The notes beneath the pieces were generated by a model that was given only the letters and a program-made list of their open reading frames with translations, ran no database searches and was not told where the DNA came from. This document shows positions 1 through 8,718 of a stretch of 64,000 nt of DNA, one piece after another; the stretch's first letter is position 1, and each line of letters begins with the position of its first letter. The DNA is from RHKX01 sp963743875 (lineage in GTDB: Bacteria > Actinomycetota > Thermoleophilia > Solirubrobacterales > 70-9). The position numbers and the translations under genes are program-made. The stretch lies in NCBI GenBank assembly GCA_963743875.1, contig CAVURM010000001.1, positions 868,001 through 932,000 of the forward strand. Direction: 5' to 3'.

Positions 1-201
1 GACGCCGAGCACGACGGCGCCGGCATCCGCCCGGTGGGCGGCCGCGCGCGCCTTCCGAAGGGCGTTCTCGACGACGAGTTCAGCGGGTTCGCCCTCGGTC
101 AGCTCGTCGGCGCCGGTCGCCACCGCCTCGAACTCGAAGCCCAGCAGGCCGAGCAGCTCTCGCCTCCGCGGCGAGGCAGAGGCGAGGATGATCGGCTTCA
201 C
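1..201 (-). CDS. maf: Maf-like nucleotide pyrophosphatase, 3' part cut by window edge
   Basis: Only the first 67 codons are present and the gene runs off the left edge. Starting from GTG the protein reads VKPIILASASPRRRELLGLL, the hallmark N-terminus of the Maf/YhdE family, which hydrolyses non-canonical nucleoside triphosphates to monophosphates in the cytoplasm. The SASPRR segment forms the phosphate-binding region of this family. It starts 6 bases after the ndk stop codon, so the two nucleotide-handling genes are probably cotranscribed. Identification is firm; the rest of the protein cannot be judged. Confidence 0.88.
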   Translation of the reverse strand, partial: MKPIILASASPRRRELLGLLGFEFEAVATGADELTEGEPAELVVENALRKARAAAHRADAGAVVLGV

Positions 202-207
202 GCGGAC

Positions 208-624
208 CTAGCCGAGCTCCGGGAACCAGATCCCGATCTCGCGCTCGGCGGACTCGTCGGAGTCGGAGCCGTGGACGAGGTTGAACGTGACCTCGGTGCC
301 GAGGTCGCCGCGGATCGAACCGGTCTCTGCCTCGACCGGGTTAGTGGCTCCGATCAGCTGACGCGCGGCCTTCACGGCCTCGACGCCCTCGAACACGGCG
401 GCAACCAGCGGGCCACCCGTGATGAAGGTGACGAGCTCGCCGAAGAACGGGCGCTCCGTGTGCTCGGCGTAGTGCTCGTTCGCGGTCACCTCCTCGGCGG
501 TCAGCTGCTTCAGGGCGGTCAGGCGAAGGCCCTTGCGCTCGAACCGGGCGAGGACCTCGCCGGTGAGCCCGCGCTCGAAGGCGTCGGGCTTGACGAGGAT
601 CAGCGTGCGGGTGGTTTCGGACAT
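208..624 (-). CDS. ndk: Nucleoside diphosphate kinase
   Basis: This 138-residue protein has the usual NDK length and fold signatures. It transfers the gamma phosphate between nucleoside tri- and diphosphates through a phosphohistidine. The catalytic histidine is visible as H118 in NLVHGSDS, and the N-terminal TLILVKPDAFERG matches the family start. It lies between a zinc-ribbon membrane protein upstream and maf 6 bases downstream. The folC-to-ndk proximity is a common actinobacterial arrangement. No defects are seen. Confidence 0.97.
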   Translation of the reverse strand: MSETTRTLILVKPDAFERGLTGEVLARFERKGLRLTALKQLTAEEVTANEHYAEHTERPFFGELVTFITGGPLVAAVFEGVEAVKAARQLIGATNPVEAETGSIRGDLGTEVTFNLVHGSDSDESAEREIGIWFPELG

Positions 625-687
625 GGTTGGAACCTCTCGAATCTCGGGAGTTTGCGGATGGAGTCGTGGGTGTTGCGGGGTCGCGGC

Positions 688-1395
688 TCAGGAGCCGGTC
701 GTCGAGCGGCGGCGTGAGCCGGGCTCGCTGTCATCGGCCGACGAATCGCTCGCCGGGGGTCGCTCAGCTCGCTGCGGACGCTCACTGCGCTTCGTCCGGG
801 CGGCAGCCTCGGACGTCGATGAGGATGGGGCTGAAGTCGTCGTGGGCTTGGAGCGCCGCGGGGCAGATCTCGGGGGGGCCTCGGAGCTCGCCTTGCTGCG
901 CCCCGCGCTGGAGCGGGGCCGCTTGCGGGCGGACGGCTTCTCCTCCGCCGAGCTGCGGAGCGGGGTCTCGCAATAGGGGCAGATTGCCCAACGGGGGTCG
1001 ACCGGACGGTTGCAGGAGACGCAGGGATCCTTGAGCCGGTGCTGACATTCCGGGCAGCGCAGCCAACTGCGCTCGATCGGATGCTCACAGCGCGGGCACG
1101 ATTGGGCCGTCAGGTGACGCATGCGCAGCTCCGAGGCCTGGGTCTCGACCTCCCGCTCGCGAACGTCGGCGAGGAACTCCGGAGGACGGAGGATCGTGTA
1201 GACGATCGTGCCGATGAAGGGGATCAGCGACGCGGCCGTCGCCGTCGCGATCAGGACCGGATCGGCAATCCGGCGCCGGGCATCGGCCCAGGTCCAGTAG
1301 ACCAGCGAAAGCCAGACCACTACGAGGACGAGGATCAGCAGGTTGACGGCAAGATTGAGCGAGCCGTCGGTGATTCCGAACAGGGCTAGGGGCAT
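688..1395 (-). CDS. Membrane-anchored double zinc-ribbon protein
   Basis: The 235-residue protein has two hydrophobic segments near the N-terminus (about residues 10-35 and 45-68). These are followed by two four-cysteine zinc ribbons: CPRC...CPEC at about 99-117 and CVSC...CPYC at about 126-143. A long Ser/Arg/Lys/Pro-rich tail that looks disordered completes it. No catalytic motif is visible. The architecture suggests a membrane-tethered scaffold or regulatory protein, function unknown. A TAGACT box lies 12 bases before the ATG. The tail composition is unusual but the frame is open throughout. Confidence 0.75.
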   Translation of the reverse strand: MPLALFGITDGSLNLAVNLLILVLVVVWLSLVYWTWADARRRIADPVLIATATAASLIPFIGTIVYTILRPPEFLADVREREVETQASELRMRHLTAQSCPRCEHPIERSWLRCPECQHRLKDPCVSCNRPVDPRWAICPYCETPLRSSAEEKPSARKRPRSSAGRSKASSEAPPRSAPRRSKPTTTSAPSSSTSEAAARTKRSERPQRAERPPASDSSADDSEPGSRRRSTTGS

Positions 1396-1465
1396 CTGAG
1401 GCGCGGCAGTCTACCCGGATCTGCGGGCGCCTCCCGGTCGGGAGACTCGTGCTGAGTGCGGGATT

Positions 1466-1585
1466 TCAGAGAAACATCCGGCCGAACAGGTACCCGAGGC
1501 CGAAGAAAACGAGAATGACCACGGCGACGATGACGGCCACCAGGCCCATCATCGAGAGTAGTTCGGAGCGTGCCTCCCGTTCCAT
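1466..1585 (-). CDS. 39-residue single-pass membrane protein overlapping folC
   Basis: A short frame encodes MEREARSELLSMM followed by one strongly hydrophobic helix (about residues 13-34) and a short GRMFL tail. Its ATG lies inside the 3' end of folC, overlapping it by 37 bases in another frame, so translation may be coupled to folC. Actinobacteria often have a small membrane protein between folC and ndk; this one is much shorter than the DUF4233 proteins found there, so homology is only a guess. The clean charge-helix-charge pattern supports it being real. Confidence 0.5.
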   Translation of the reverse strand: MEREARSELLSMMGLVAVIVAVVILVFFGLGYLFGRMFL

Positions 1586-2847
1586 AAGTACCTGAGAAGG
1601 TAATGCGAGCCGGCAAAAAGTGCCACCCCGCCGCGCGCGCGGGCGAGTTCGAGCGTGCGGGCGATGGCCGCTTGCGGATCGGCCAGCGCCTCAGCGTCAA
1701 CCCCGGCCCGCGCCATCTCCCCACTCAGGTCGGCGGCATCCAGCGCCGGCGCGCCGGGCCGACCCATCGCCGGCCCCGGGTCCGCTGCGGTGCAGACGGC
1801 ATGCTGGAGCCGCGGTGCGAGGGCGGCGGCGATCGCGGCTGCGTCCTTGTCGGCGAGCACGGAGAGGCAGCCGATTACAGGGCGGCCCTCGGAGAGTTCG
1901 GGCAGAGCCTCGGCGAGGGCCCTCGCGCCCGCCTCGTTGTGGGCGGCGTCGGCGATCAGCGGCGGATCCCCCGCAACGAGCTGCGCCCTCCCGGGCAGCT
2001 CCGCAGCGGTCAACGTGGCTGCGATCCGCTCCGGGGGAATCTCTCCGGCCACCGTTTCGGCGAGGGCGACCGCAACGGCGGCGTTCCGCCGCAGATATGG
2101 AGCCGTCGTGGGTGGCAAAGTCTTATCCGGCAACGGGTCGGCGACGATGAACGCCGCCTGCCGGTCGGCCGCTGCAGACCGCGCCAGTGCGGCGATCTCG
2201 GGGGTCAGATCACCGACGACGAGGGTGGTTGCCGGGCGCAGGACGGCCAGTTTCTCGGTCGCGATCTCAGCGTCCGTCGCCCCCAGCCACTCGACGTGGT
2301 CGAGGCCGACCGACGTCAGCGCGGTCGCCGTCGACGGAATCACATTGGTCGCGTCCAACCGCCCGCCGAGCCCCGCCTCAACGACCGCCACCTCGACCCC
2401 GGCGTCGGCGAAGGCGACGAACGAGGCGGCGATCGCAGCCTCGAACTGCGTGACCCGATCAGGCCGCTCCTCGCCGGAGGACCCCTCCAGCCTCGCCTCG
2501 ACCACATCGATCGCCGCGGCGACCCGCTCGATCGCGGCGGCGAAGGGCGCGGGGTCGATCTCACGCCCGCCGATCCAGGTTCTCTCACTCCAGCGCCAGA
2601 CGTGCGGGGATATGCAGGCGCCGCTGCGCAGGCCCGACTCCTCGAGCAGGGCCGCGGTCATCGTCGTCACCGAGGACTTCCCGTTGGTGCCGACCACGTG
2701 GAGCGAGCGATACCGGCGTTGCGGCCAATCCAGTTGCTCGCAGAGGGCGCACATCCGCTCCAACCCGAAGCGCCAGCCGACCGGCTCGAGCTCGGCCAGG
2801 AACTGCTCGGCGTCGGTCAGGCCGGCTCCCCGTAAGGCGAGTTCCAC
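1549..2847 (-). CDS. folC: Bifunctional dihydrofolate / folylpolyglutamate synthase
   Basis: This Mur-ligase-family enzyme adds glutamate to folates, and in many bacteria also to dihydropteroate, using ATP. The P-loop appears as VVGTNGKSSVTTM near residue 51. The DHVEWLG and IADAAHNEAGARAL segments are typical FolC central and C-terminal motifs. Its 432 residues fit the family. It begins with GTG, just after the 15-base repeats that end valS; the nearby ATG at 2861 is out of frame. The valS-folC order is the widespread arrangement. Its 3' end overlaps a tiny membrane protein gene. Confidence 0.95.
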   Translation of the reverse strand: MELALRGAGLTDAEQFLAELEPVGWRFGLERMCALCEQLDWPQRRYRSLHVVGTNGKSSVTTMTAALLEESGLRSGACISPHVWRWSERTWIGGREIDPAPFAAAIERVAAAIDVVEARLEGSSGEERPDRVTQFEAAIAASFVAFADAGVEVAVVEAGLGGRLDATNVIPSTATALTSVGLDHVEWLGATDAEIATEKLAVLRPATTLVVGDLTPEIAALARSAAADRQAAFIVADPLPDKTLPPTTAPYLRRNAAVAVALAETVAGEIPPERIAATLTAAELPGRAQLVAGDPPLIADAAHNEAGARALAEALPELSEGRPVIGCLSVLADKDAAAIAAALAPRLQHAVCTAADPGPAMGRPGAPALDAADLSGEMARAGVDAEALADPQAAIARTLELARARGGVALFAGSHYLLRYLWNGRHAPNYSR

Positions 2848-2850
2848 TGA

Positions 2851-2892
2851 GGCCAGTTCATCTCAGGCCATTTCATCTCAGGCCATTTCACC
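2851..2892. repeat. Three tandem copies of a 15-base unit at the valS stop
   Basis: On the plus strand the unit GGCCATTTCATCTCA occurs at 2866-2880, with one mismatch at 2851-2865 and as a truncated copy at 2881-2892. Read on the minus strand, each unit carries ATGGCCTGA, the sequence that ends valS. The array therefore looks like a slippage duplication of the valS C-terminus and stop codon into the short gap before folC. Confidence 0.8.
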
Positions 2893-5464
2893 CAACTCGG
2901 AGCGATACCGCTCGAGCTTCTCCCGCTCAGCCTCCACCACTTCCGGTGGTGCGTTCGCCACGAACCCCTGGTTGGCCAGCTTGCCCTCAGCCCGCTTGAC
3001 CTCACCCCGCAGGCGCGCCCGCAGCTCGTCGAGCCGCTCGGCGACGGCGGCGGGGTCGAGGCCGTCGGAGTCGAGAATCTCGATCGCGCCGACCGTGGCG
3101 ACCGGCGCAGCGGCGGGGCTCGCGTCCAGGTCCAGTCGCGCGAGCCGTCGCGACCAACCGGTGGGCGGTGCCCCCTTCGCCCACCGAGCGGGCCTTGAGC
3201 GTCGTCGCCGGCGGGACACCGGCAAGCTCGCGCCAGCGGCGCAGCGCCCTGGTCAGGTCGATCGCCTCGCCGACCTCGGCCTCGGCCTCATCGTCGAACC
3301 GGTCATCCGCGGCGATCGGATATGCCGCGACGATCAGCTCGCCCTCGCGATCGGGTAGGTAGCCCCAGATCTCCTCGGTCACGAACGGCATCAGGGGGTG
3401 GGCCGTGGCGAGGGTGCGCTCGAGCACGTGGAGGAGGTTGCCGGCCGCGCTCAGATCGCCCTGGGCAGGGCCGTCGTAGAGGCGCGGCTTGACGATCTCG
3501 AGGTACCAATCGCAGAGGTCCGAGTAGACGAACCGGTACAGCTCCAGCGCCGCATGAGCGAAGTCGAAGGCGTCGATCCGGTCGCCGACCAGCTCGACGG
3601 TATGTTCGAGGCGCGAGAGGATCCAGCGGTCCTCGATGCTCTCCGCCGAGGGCGCCGGCTCGGCGTCGGCGGAGTTGAGCAGGATCAGCCTGGATGCGTT
3701 CCAGAGCTTGTTGGCCAGATCGCGACCCTGCTGCACCTTGGCCTCCGAGAAGCGGACGTCCTGGCTCGACGACATCGCCAGCAGCCCGAAGCGGAGCGCG
3801 TCGGCGCCGTGGGAATCGATCAGCTCGATCGGGTCGATCCCGGTGCCCAGGCTCTTCGACATCCGGCGACCGTCCGGTGCCTGGATCACGGAGTGGATGT
3901 AGACGTCGTCGAACGGGACCTCGTCGAGGAACTCGAGCCCGGACATGATCATCCTGGCGACCCACAGGTAGATGATGTCCCTCGCGGTCGAGAGCACGTC
4001 CGTCGGGTAGAAGGCTCGGAGCTCTGGGGTGTCGTCGGGCCAACCGAGAGTCGCGAACGGCCAGAGCGCCGAGCTGAACCACGTGTCCAGCACGTCCTCG
4101 TCGCGGCGCAGAACGCCACCGCACGTTTCGCACCTGCCCCCGGGCGGCTCGGTCTCCGCGACGATGGTGATCTCGCAGTGATCGCAGTACCAGACCGGCA
4201 GCTGGTGGCCCCACCAGAGCTGCCGGGAGACGCACCACGGCCTGATTGCCTCCATCCAGTCGAGGTAGACCCTCCCCCAGCGCTCCGGGGTGAAGGTGAC
4301 CCGCCCGTCCTTGACGACCTCGATGGCCGGCTTGGCGAGCTCGTCCATGCGACAGAACCACTGCAGGCTGATCAGGGGCTCGATGCGCTGGCCCGATCGA
4401 TGCGAGAAGGGAACGGAGTGGGTGTAGGGCTCCTCGGCCGACAGCGCCCCGGCCTCCCTGAGCGCGGCGACGACCCGCACCTGGGCCTCGGCTGCGGTCA
4501 GTCCCTCGTAGTCGGGGCCGGCGTTGTGGTTGAGGCGACCGTCCTCGCCGATCACCGAGATCTCCTCGAGCCCGTGCTTGCGCCCGATCTCGAAGTCGTT
4601 CAGGTCGTGGCCGGGGGTGATCTTCAACGCTCCGGTCCCGAACTCGACGTCGACGTGATCGTCGGCGATGATCGGCAGCCGGCGGCCCACCAACGGCAGG
4701 ATGCAGAAGCTCCCGACGAGGTCCCTGTAGCGCTCGTCGCCTGGGTTCACCGCGACGGCGGTGTCGGCGAGCATCGTCTCCGGGCGGACGGTCGCGACCG
4801 TGAGGACGCGATCGGAACCCTCGACTGGGTAGTCGATCGAGTAGAGGGCGTCGTCGACCTCGCGGTTTTCGACCTCGAGGTCGCTGATCGCCGACTTCGA
4901 GCCGGGATCCCAGTTGACCATGTAGTTGTCGCGGTAGATCAGACCCTGCTCGTGGAACGAGACGAAGACCCTGTTGACCGCTCGCACGTAGGCGTCGTCG
5001 AAGGTGAACCGCTCGTTCGCGTAGTCGCCGGAGGCCCCGAGGCGCTCGAGCTGGTTGATGATTCGCGGCCCGTACTGGTCGACCCACTCCCAGACCCGCT
5101 CGATGAACGCCTCGCGCCCGAGCTCGTGGCGGTCGACGCCCTCCCTGCGCAGCTCCTTTTCGACCACCGATTGGGTCGCGATCCCGGCGTGGTCGGTGCC
5201 GATGATCCACTTCACCCGCTGCCCCATCATCCGGTGCTTGCGAACGAGGGTGTCCTGAATGGTGTTGTTGAGCCCGTGGCCCATATGCAGGGATCCGGTG
5301 ACGTTCGGCGGCGGGATCGCGATCGAGTAGTTCTCCTCCGGCGTGCCCTTCGCCTCGGGCGTGAAGTAGCCGCGCTCGCGCCAGCCGGCGAACACCCTGC
5401 CCTCCACCTCGGTGGGGTCGTAGCGAGTCGTCTGCTCGAGCCGGGCCCGGCGATCGGAATCCAT
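2878..5464 (-). CDS. valS: Valyl-tRNA synthetase (one apparent frameshift)
   Basis: Class I synthetase that charges tRNA-Val. The HIGH motif is HMGH near residue 59 and the KMSKS motif appears as RRMSKSLG. The C-terminal coiled coil ends with the family-typical EGKLANQGFVANAPPEVVEA segment. That coiled-coil end is in a different frame from the body: the frame changes between about 3,150 and 3,215. The total length is a multiple of three plus one base, as expected from one inserted base. I start at the ATG giving MDSDRRARLEQ; upstream codons look non-coding. folC follows. About 861 residues once corrected. Confidence 0.93.
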
Positions 5465-5478
5465 CAGAGGCGCCGATG

Positions 5479-5736
5479 TTATTGGCGCGGCGTCAGTCCC
5501 AAGATCCGCCGCAACTGGCCGACGAGGGGTCGACGGCCCGGAAGGACGTCGATCCAGCCGGCTCGCAACGGGCGATAACCCGCTGCGGCCAGCGCGCGAT
5601 CGCGGGTCAGATCCTGGCTGGCGCGGCGCGCCACGCGCCCGTGCTGGCGGGCGGCGATCTCCGCTATCCACCGATCTATCGATCGGTCGTGTGATCGTGT
5701 CCCCTCAGCGGTAGCAATGACACGACCGATCTCCAT
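5479..5736 (-). pseudogene. Internally deleted AbiEi/DUF559-like remnant
   Basis: The 85-residue frame joins two recognisable pieces. Residues about 25-40 (RWIAEIAARQHGRVARR) resemble the N-terminal winged helix that precedes DUF559 nuclease domains in actinobacteria. Residues about 45-80 (RDRALAAAGYRPLRAGW) resemble the very C-terminal strand and helix of DUF559, a Vsr-like fold. The catalytic middle of about 150 residues is missing. I read it as a deletion remnant just 14 bases upstream of valS. It might still be translated. The 5' part contains a perfect inverted repeat. Confidence 0.5.
5681..5731. repeat. Perfect 12-base inverted repeat with 27-base spacer
   Basis: GATCGGTCGTGT at 5681-5692 is matched exactly by ACACGACCGATC at 5720-5731. 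The repeat covers the start region of the DUF559-like remnant. It could be a hairpin, an operator or a mark left by rearrangement. Confidence 0.6.
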
Positions 5737-5790
5737 CGGGCGATCCTGACGCCGCCCGGCGCGCGTGTGTTCCCCTCATTGCCACAACCC

Positions 5791-5808
5791 CGTCACGGGG
5801 ATGTGACG
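5791..5808 (-). terminator. Short hairpin after clpX
   Basis: CGTCAC and GTGACG flank a six-base loop, about 20 bases beyond the clpX stop codon on its downstream side. An overlapping palindrome CCCCGT-C-ACGGGG is also present. There is no T run, as is common in high-GC actinobacteria, so termination is plausible but unproven. Confidence 0.4.
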
Positions 5809-5827
5809 AGTTCCCCCCGCCCTGAGC

Positions 5828-7126
5828 CTAGGCGGTCTCTTCGCCGAGGTCGCCCATATCGCCGGGGCCGTCCGCCGCCTCCGGCGGGACTGCCTGGGTT
5901 ACGAGCGTGGGGGTCAACCCCTTCTCGATCGTCTCACGGGTGACGACGCACTTCTTGACGTCGCGGCGGGACGGCAGCTCGAACTGGACGTCCATCAGGG
6001 TGTCCTCGATGATCGAGCGCAGGCCGCGCGCACCGGTCTCCCGGTGGATCGCCTTGTCGGCGATCGCGTCGAGTGAGTCGGGGGCGAAGACCAGCTCGAT
6101 GTCGTCGAAGTCGAAGAGGCGCTGGAACTGCTTGGTCAGGGCGTTCTTCGGCTCGGTCAGGATCGTGATCAGGTCGTCGCGTCGGAGCTGGTTGATCGAG
6201 GCGAGCACCGGCAGGCGGCCGATGAACTCGGGGATCAGCCCGAACTCCATCAGGTCTTCGGGGAGAACCTGCCCGAACATCTCGCCGAGATCGCGCTCCT
6301 CCTTGGTGAGGATCGAGGAGCCGAAGCCGATGCCGTTGCTGCCGATCCGCCGCTCGATCACCTTGTCGAGCTCCGCGAACGAGCCGCCGCAGATGAACAG
6401 GATGTTGGTCGTATCGACGGTCAGGAACTCCTGGTGGGGGTGCTTGCGCCCGCCCTGCGGGGGGACCGATGCAGTGGTGCCCTCGAGGATCTTCAGGAGC
6501 GCCTGCTGCACACCCTCCCCGGAGACGTCTCGAGTGATCGACGGGTTGTCGGCCTTGCGCGTGATCTTGTCGATCTCGTCGATGTAGATGATTCCCGTCT
6601 CGGCTTTTTTGACGTCGTAGTCGGCGGCTTGGATCAGCTTCAGAAGGATGTTCTCGACGTCTTCGCCGACGTAGCCGGCCTCGGTCAGAGCGGTTGCGTC
6701 GGCGATCGCGAACGGGACGTTGAGGATCCGGGCGAGCGTCTGTGCGAGCAACGTTTTTCCGCAGCCGGTCGGGCCGAGCAGCAGGATGTTCGACTTCTGG
6801 AGCTCGGTCAGGTCCGAGCCCTCCTCCGTCGCCATCTGCACCCGCTTGTAATGGTTGTAGACGGCGACCGAGAGGGCGCGCTTGGCGGCGTCCTGACCGA
6901 CCACGTACTCGTTGAGGATGGCGTTGATCTCCCGCGGCTTGGGCAGCGCTTCGAGTTCGAAGCTCGGAGCCGTGGTCAGCTCCTCGTCGATGATCTCGTT
7001 GCAGAGGTCGATGCACTCGTCGCAGATGTAGACGCCGGGACCGGCGATCAGCTTCTTGACCTGCCGCTGCGACTTCCCGCAGAAGCTGCAGAGAAGTTGC
7101 TCATTCGAGTCGGTTGGACGTGCCAA
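5828..7126 (-). CDS. clpX: ATP-dependent Clp protease ATP-binding subunit ClpX
   Basis: This AAA+ unfoldase feeds substrates to ClpP. The N-terminal four-cysteine zinc finger (CSFC...CDEC, residues 13-40) recruits adaptors. Walker A is GPTGCGKT, the pore loop is GYVGEDV and Walker B is IIYIDEIDK. The C-terminal D2 domain is complete; the length of 432 is normal. It is the unbroken ancestor of the tig-clpP-clpX group, but here separated from clpP by two secreted-protein genes. valS follows on the same strand beyond a small remnant gene. Confidence 0.98.
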   Translation of the reverse strand: MARPTDSNEQLLCSFCGKSQRQVKKLIAGPGVYICDECIDLCNEIIDEELTTAPSFELEALPKPREINAILNEYVVGQDAAKRALSVAVYNHYKRVQMATEEGSDLTELQKSNILLLGPTGCGKTLLAQTLARILNVPFAIADATALTEAGYVGEDVENILLKLIQAADYDVKKAETGIIYIDEIDKITRKADNPSITRDVSGEGVQQALLKILEGTTASVPPQGGRKHPHQEFLTVDTTNILFICGGSFAELDKVIERRIGSNGIGFGSSILTKEERDLGEMFGQVLPEDLMEFGLIPEFIGRLPVLASINQLRRDDLITILTEPKNALTKQFQRLFDFDDIELVFAPDSLDAIADKAIHRETGARGLRSIIEDTLMDVQFELPSRRDVKKCVVTRETIEKGLTPTLVTQAVPPEAADGPGDMGDLGEETA

Positions 7127-7385
7127 GGGTTCTTTCCTTCGACCTGGGTGACGGATACGAGATCCGCGCCTGCAAGGTTACGGAACCCCGAAACCGGCTG
7201 AGCGCGATTGCCACCAGTTACTCCCCCGGCTTCCGCGTCCCTGCAAGCGCGGGTGGGATTGCAGGCTTGACCCCCCTTGGGCATTGGGTTGCGGGTTGAC
7301 CGACCCCGCGGGTAGGACGTAGGGTGGCCGGGCCGTGCAACGTCGCCGAGAGCGGCGACATCCTCCGAGAAAGGGACCCTCCTCC

Positions 7386-7808
7386 ATGAATCGCCGCCGC
7401 ATCCACTCCCCGCGAGTCCTCATCGCCACCGTTGCCGTGCTCCTGACGTCCGTCGCCGCCGCCCCGATGGCCGGTGCACTGACCGCGGACAAGGCAACCA
7501 CCGGGCTCAGCTTCATCGGTATCTCCCGCAACGGCGAGATCATCAAGGTCAAGCAGTTCACCTTCGCCAACCTGTCGCTCAACTGCACGGAGGGCCCGAC
7601 CACCTACACGCCCGCGAAGCCGCTCCCGGGGATGAAGGTCGTCGACCGTGAGTTCAAGGGCAAGTTCACGCGCGGCTCCGTCACCACGGCCGTGACCGGC
7701 AAGTACAAGCGGAGCCTGCAGAAGGCGACCGGCACCCTGAAGGTCACCGGCGACATCGGCTCCTTCACGAACTGCACCAGCGGCAAGGTCAACTGGAAGG
7801 CTGAGTAA
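7386..7808 (+). CDS. Small secreted two-cysteine protein, paralogue 1
   Basis: A 140-residue protein with a basic N-terminus and hydrophobic signal segment (about residues 10-31, cleavage probably after AGA). The mature part of about 110 residues is beta-rich in appearance and has two cysteines (NLSLNC and FTNCTSG). It aligns along its length with the proteins at 10,048 and 25,692: shared features include a DKATT/DKATS start, a NGExIKV strand, the first cysteine, an EFKxKF strand, a KATGTLK segment and the last cysteine. No function is known to me. The start follows AGAAAGGGA. It is divergent from clpX and converges with the beta-helix gene. Confidence 0.75.
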   Translation: MNRRRIHSPRVLIATVAVLLTSVAAAPMAGALTADKATTGLSFIGISRNGEIIKVKQFTFANLSLNCTEGPTTYTPAKPLPGMKVVDREFKGKFTRGSVTTAVTGKYKRSLQKATGTLKVTGDIGSFTNCTSGKVNWKAE

Positions 7809-7831
7809 CCCCTCCGGCGAGGCCGGGCAGC

Positions 7832-8716
7832 TCAGCAGGCGGGCAGCGCGAACGTGTTGCCCGCCCCGCAGTTGCCGGCACCCTCGTCGAAGAACTGGGC
7901 GGACCCGTTGCCGCTCGACTCGTTGTCGTTGAGGACGTTGTCGTGGGATTCGGCGTCGACATGGATGCCGTAGTCGCCGTTGCCGCGGGTCTGGTTGCGC
8001 TCGATCAGCGTCCCGGCCGAGTTGTGGACGAAGATCCCACTCGGGATCCCCTCCCCGCCGATCCTGTTGTCGTTGAGCGCGTTTTCCTGGACCCGGATGT
8101 CGACGTCGGGACCGAAGGAGTCCTCGACGATCGCCCCACGGTTGTTGCCGCTGGCCTCGTTGCGGCGGATGATCAGAGCACCCTTCCCGGTTGAGGCGAT
8201 GCTGCCGACGTAGTAGCCGGCGTCGAGGAACCCGGTCGCGTTGTTGTCGGTGATCTTGATCGCGCCCTCGCCGTAGACGTTGACTCCGTAGAGGGCCTGG
8301 CCGCAGGTGTTGTCGAGACGGACATCGTCGACCCTGCCGGAAGGGACGCCGACAAAGCTGACCGAGAAGGCGTCCGCCGAACCGACGACCTTGAGCCCCT
8401 GAAGTGAGACGCCGGGGCTGAGGACGTCGACGACCACGCTGAAGTTGCAACGGGCGTCGATCGTGGGGCGATTCTCGCCGCGGGCCCCGAAGATCGAGAG
8501 CCGCTTGTCGATCCTGAGCGCCTCGCGGTAGCGACCCTGATGAACCCGGATCCGATCTCCGGGCTCGGCCCTGTTGATCGCACGCTGAAGCGGGTCCGAC
8601 GAAGGCCCACGCGGCTTCACGTCGATGGTCTTGGCGCCCGCCGAAGGAGCGAGCAGCAGCAGTGCAAGCGAAACGATCAGGAGGCCGAAGGGCAGATGCT
8701 GCCGGGGGGCCTGCAC
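7832..8716 (-). CDS. Secreted right-handed parallel beta-helix protein
   Basis: The 294-residue protein begins with a signal peptide (about residues 8-28, LLLLAPSAGA). It then has repeated short turns typical of NosD/pectate-lyase-like beta-helices: DPLQRAINRAEPGDRIRVHQ at the cap, then coils such as RRNEASGNNRGAIVED, ERNQTRGNGDYGIHV and LNDNESSGNG. Such proteins bind or cleave polysaccharides, but no catalytic residues can be assigned. Two C-terminal cysteines may form a disulphide. It starts 2 bases after the clpP stop, so it is probably in the clpP transcript. Confidence 0.8.
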   Translation of the reverse strand: MQAPRQHLPFGLLIVSLALLLLAPSAGAKTIDVKPRGPSSDPLQRAINRAEPGDRIRVHQGRYREALRIDKRLSIFGARGENRPTIDARCNFSVVVDVLSPGVSLQGLKVVGSADAFSVSFVGVPSGRVDDVRLDNTCGQALYGVNVYGEGAIKITDNNATGFLDAGYYVGSIASTGKGALIIRRNEASGNNRGAIVEDSFGPDVDIRVQENALNDNRIGGEGIPSGIFVHNSAGTLIERNQTRGNGDYGIHVDAESHDNVLNDNESSGNGSAQFFDEGAGNCGAGNTFALPAC

Positions 8717-8718
8717 GC

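Noticed and set aside
3398..5578. A 726-codon plus-strand frame opposite valS
   Set aside because: valS on the other strand has clear class I synthetase motifs throughout; this frame is an antisense shadow.
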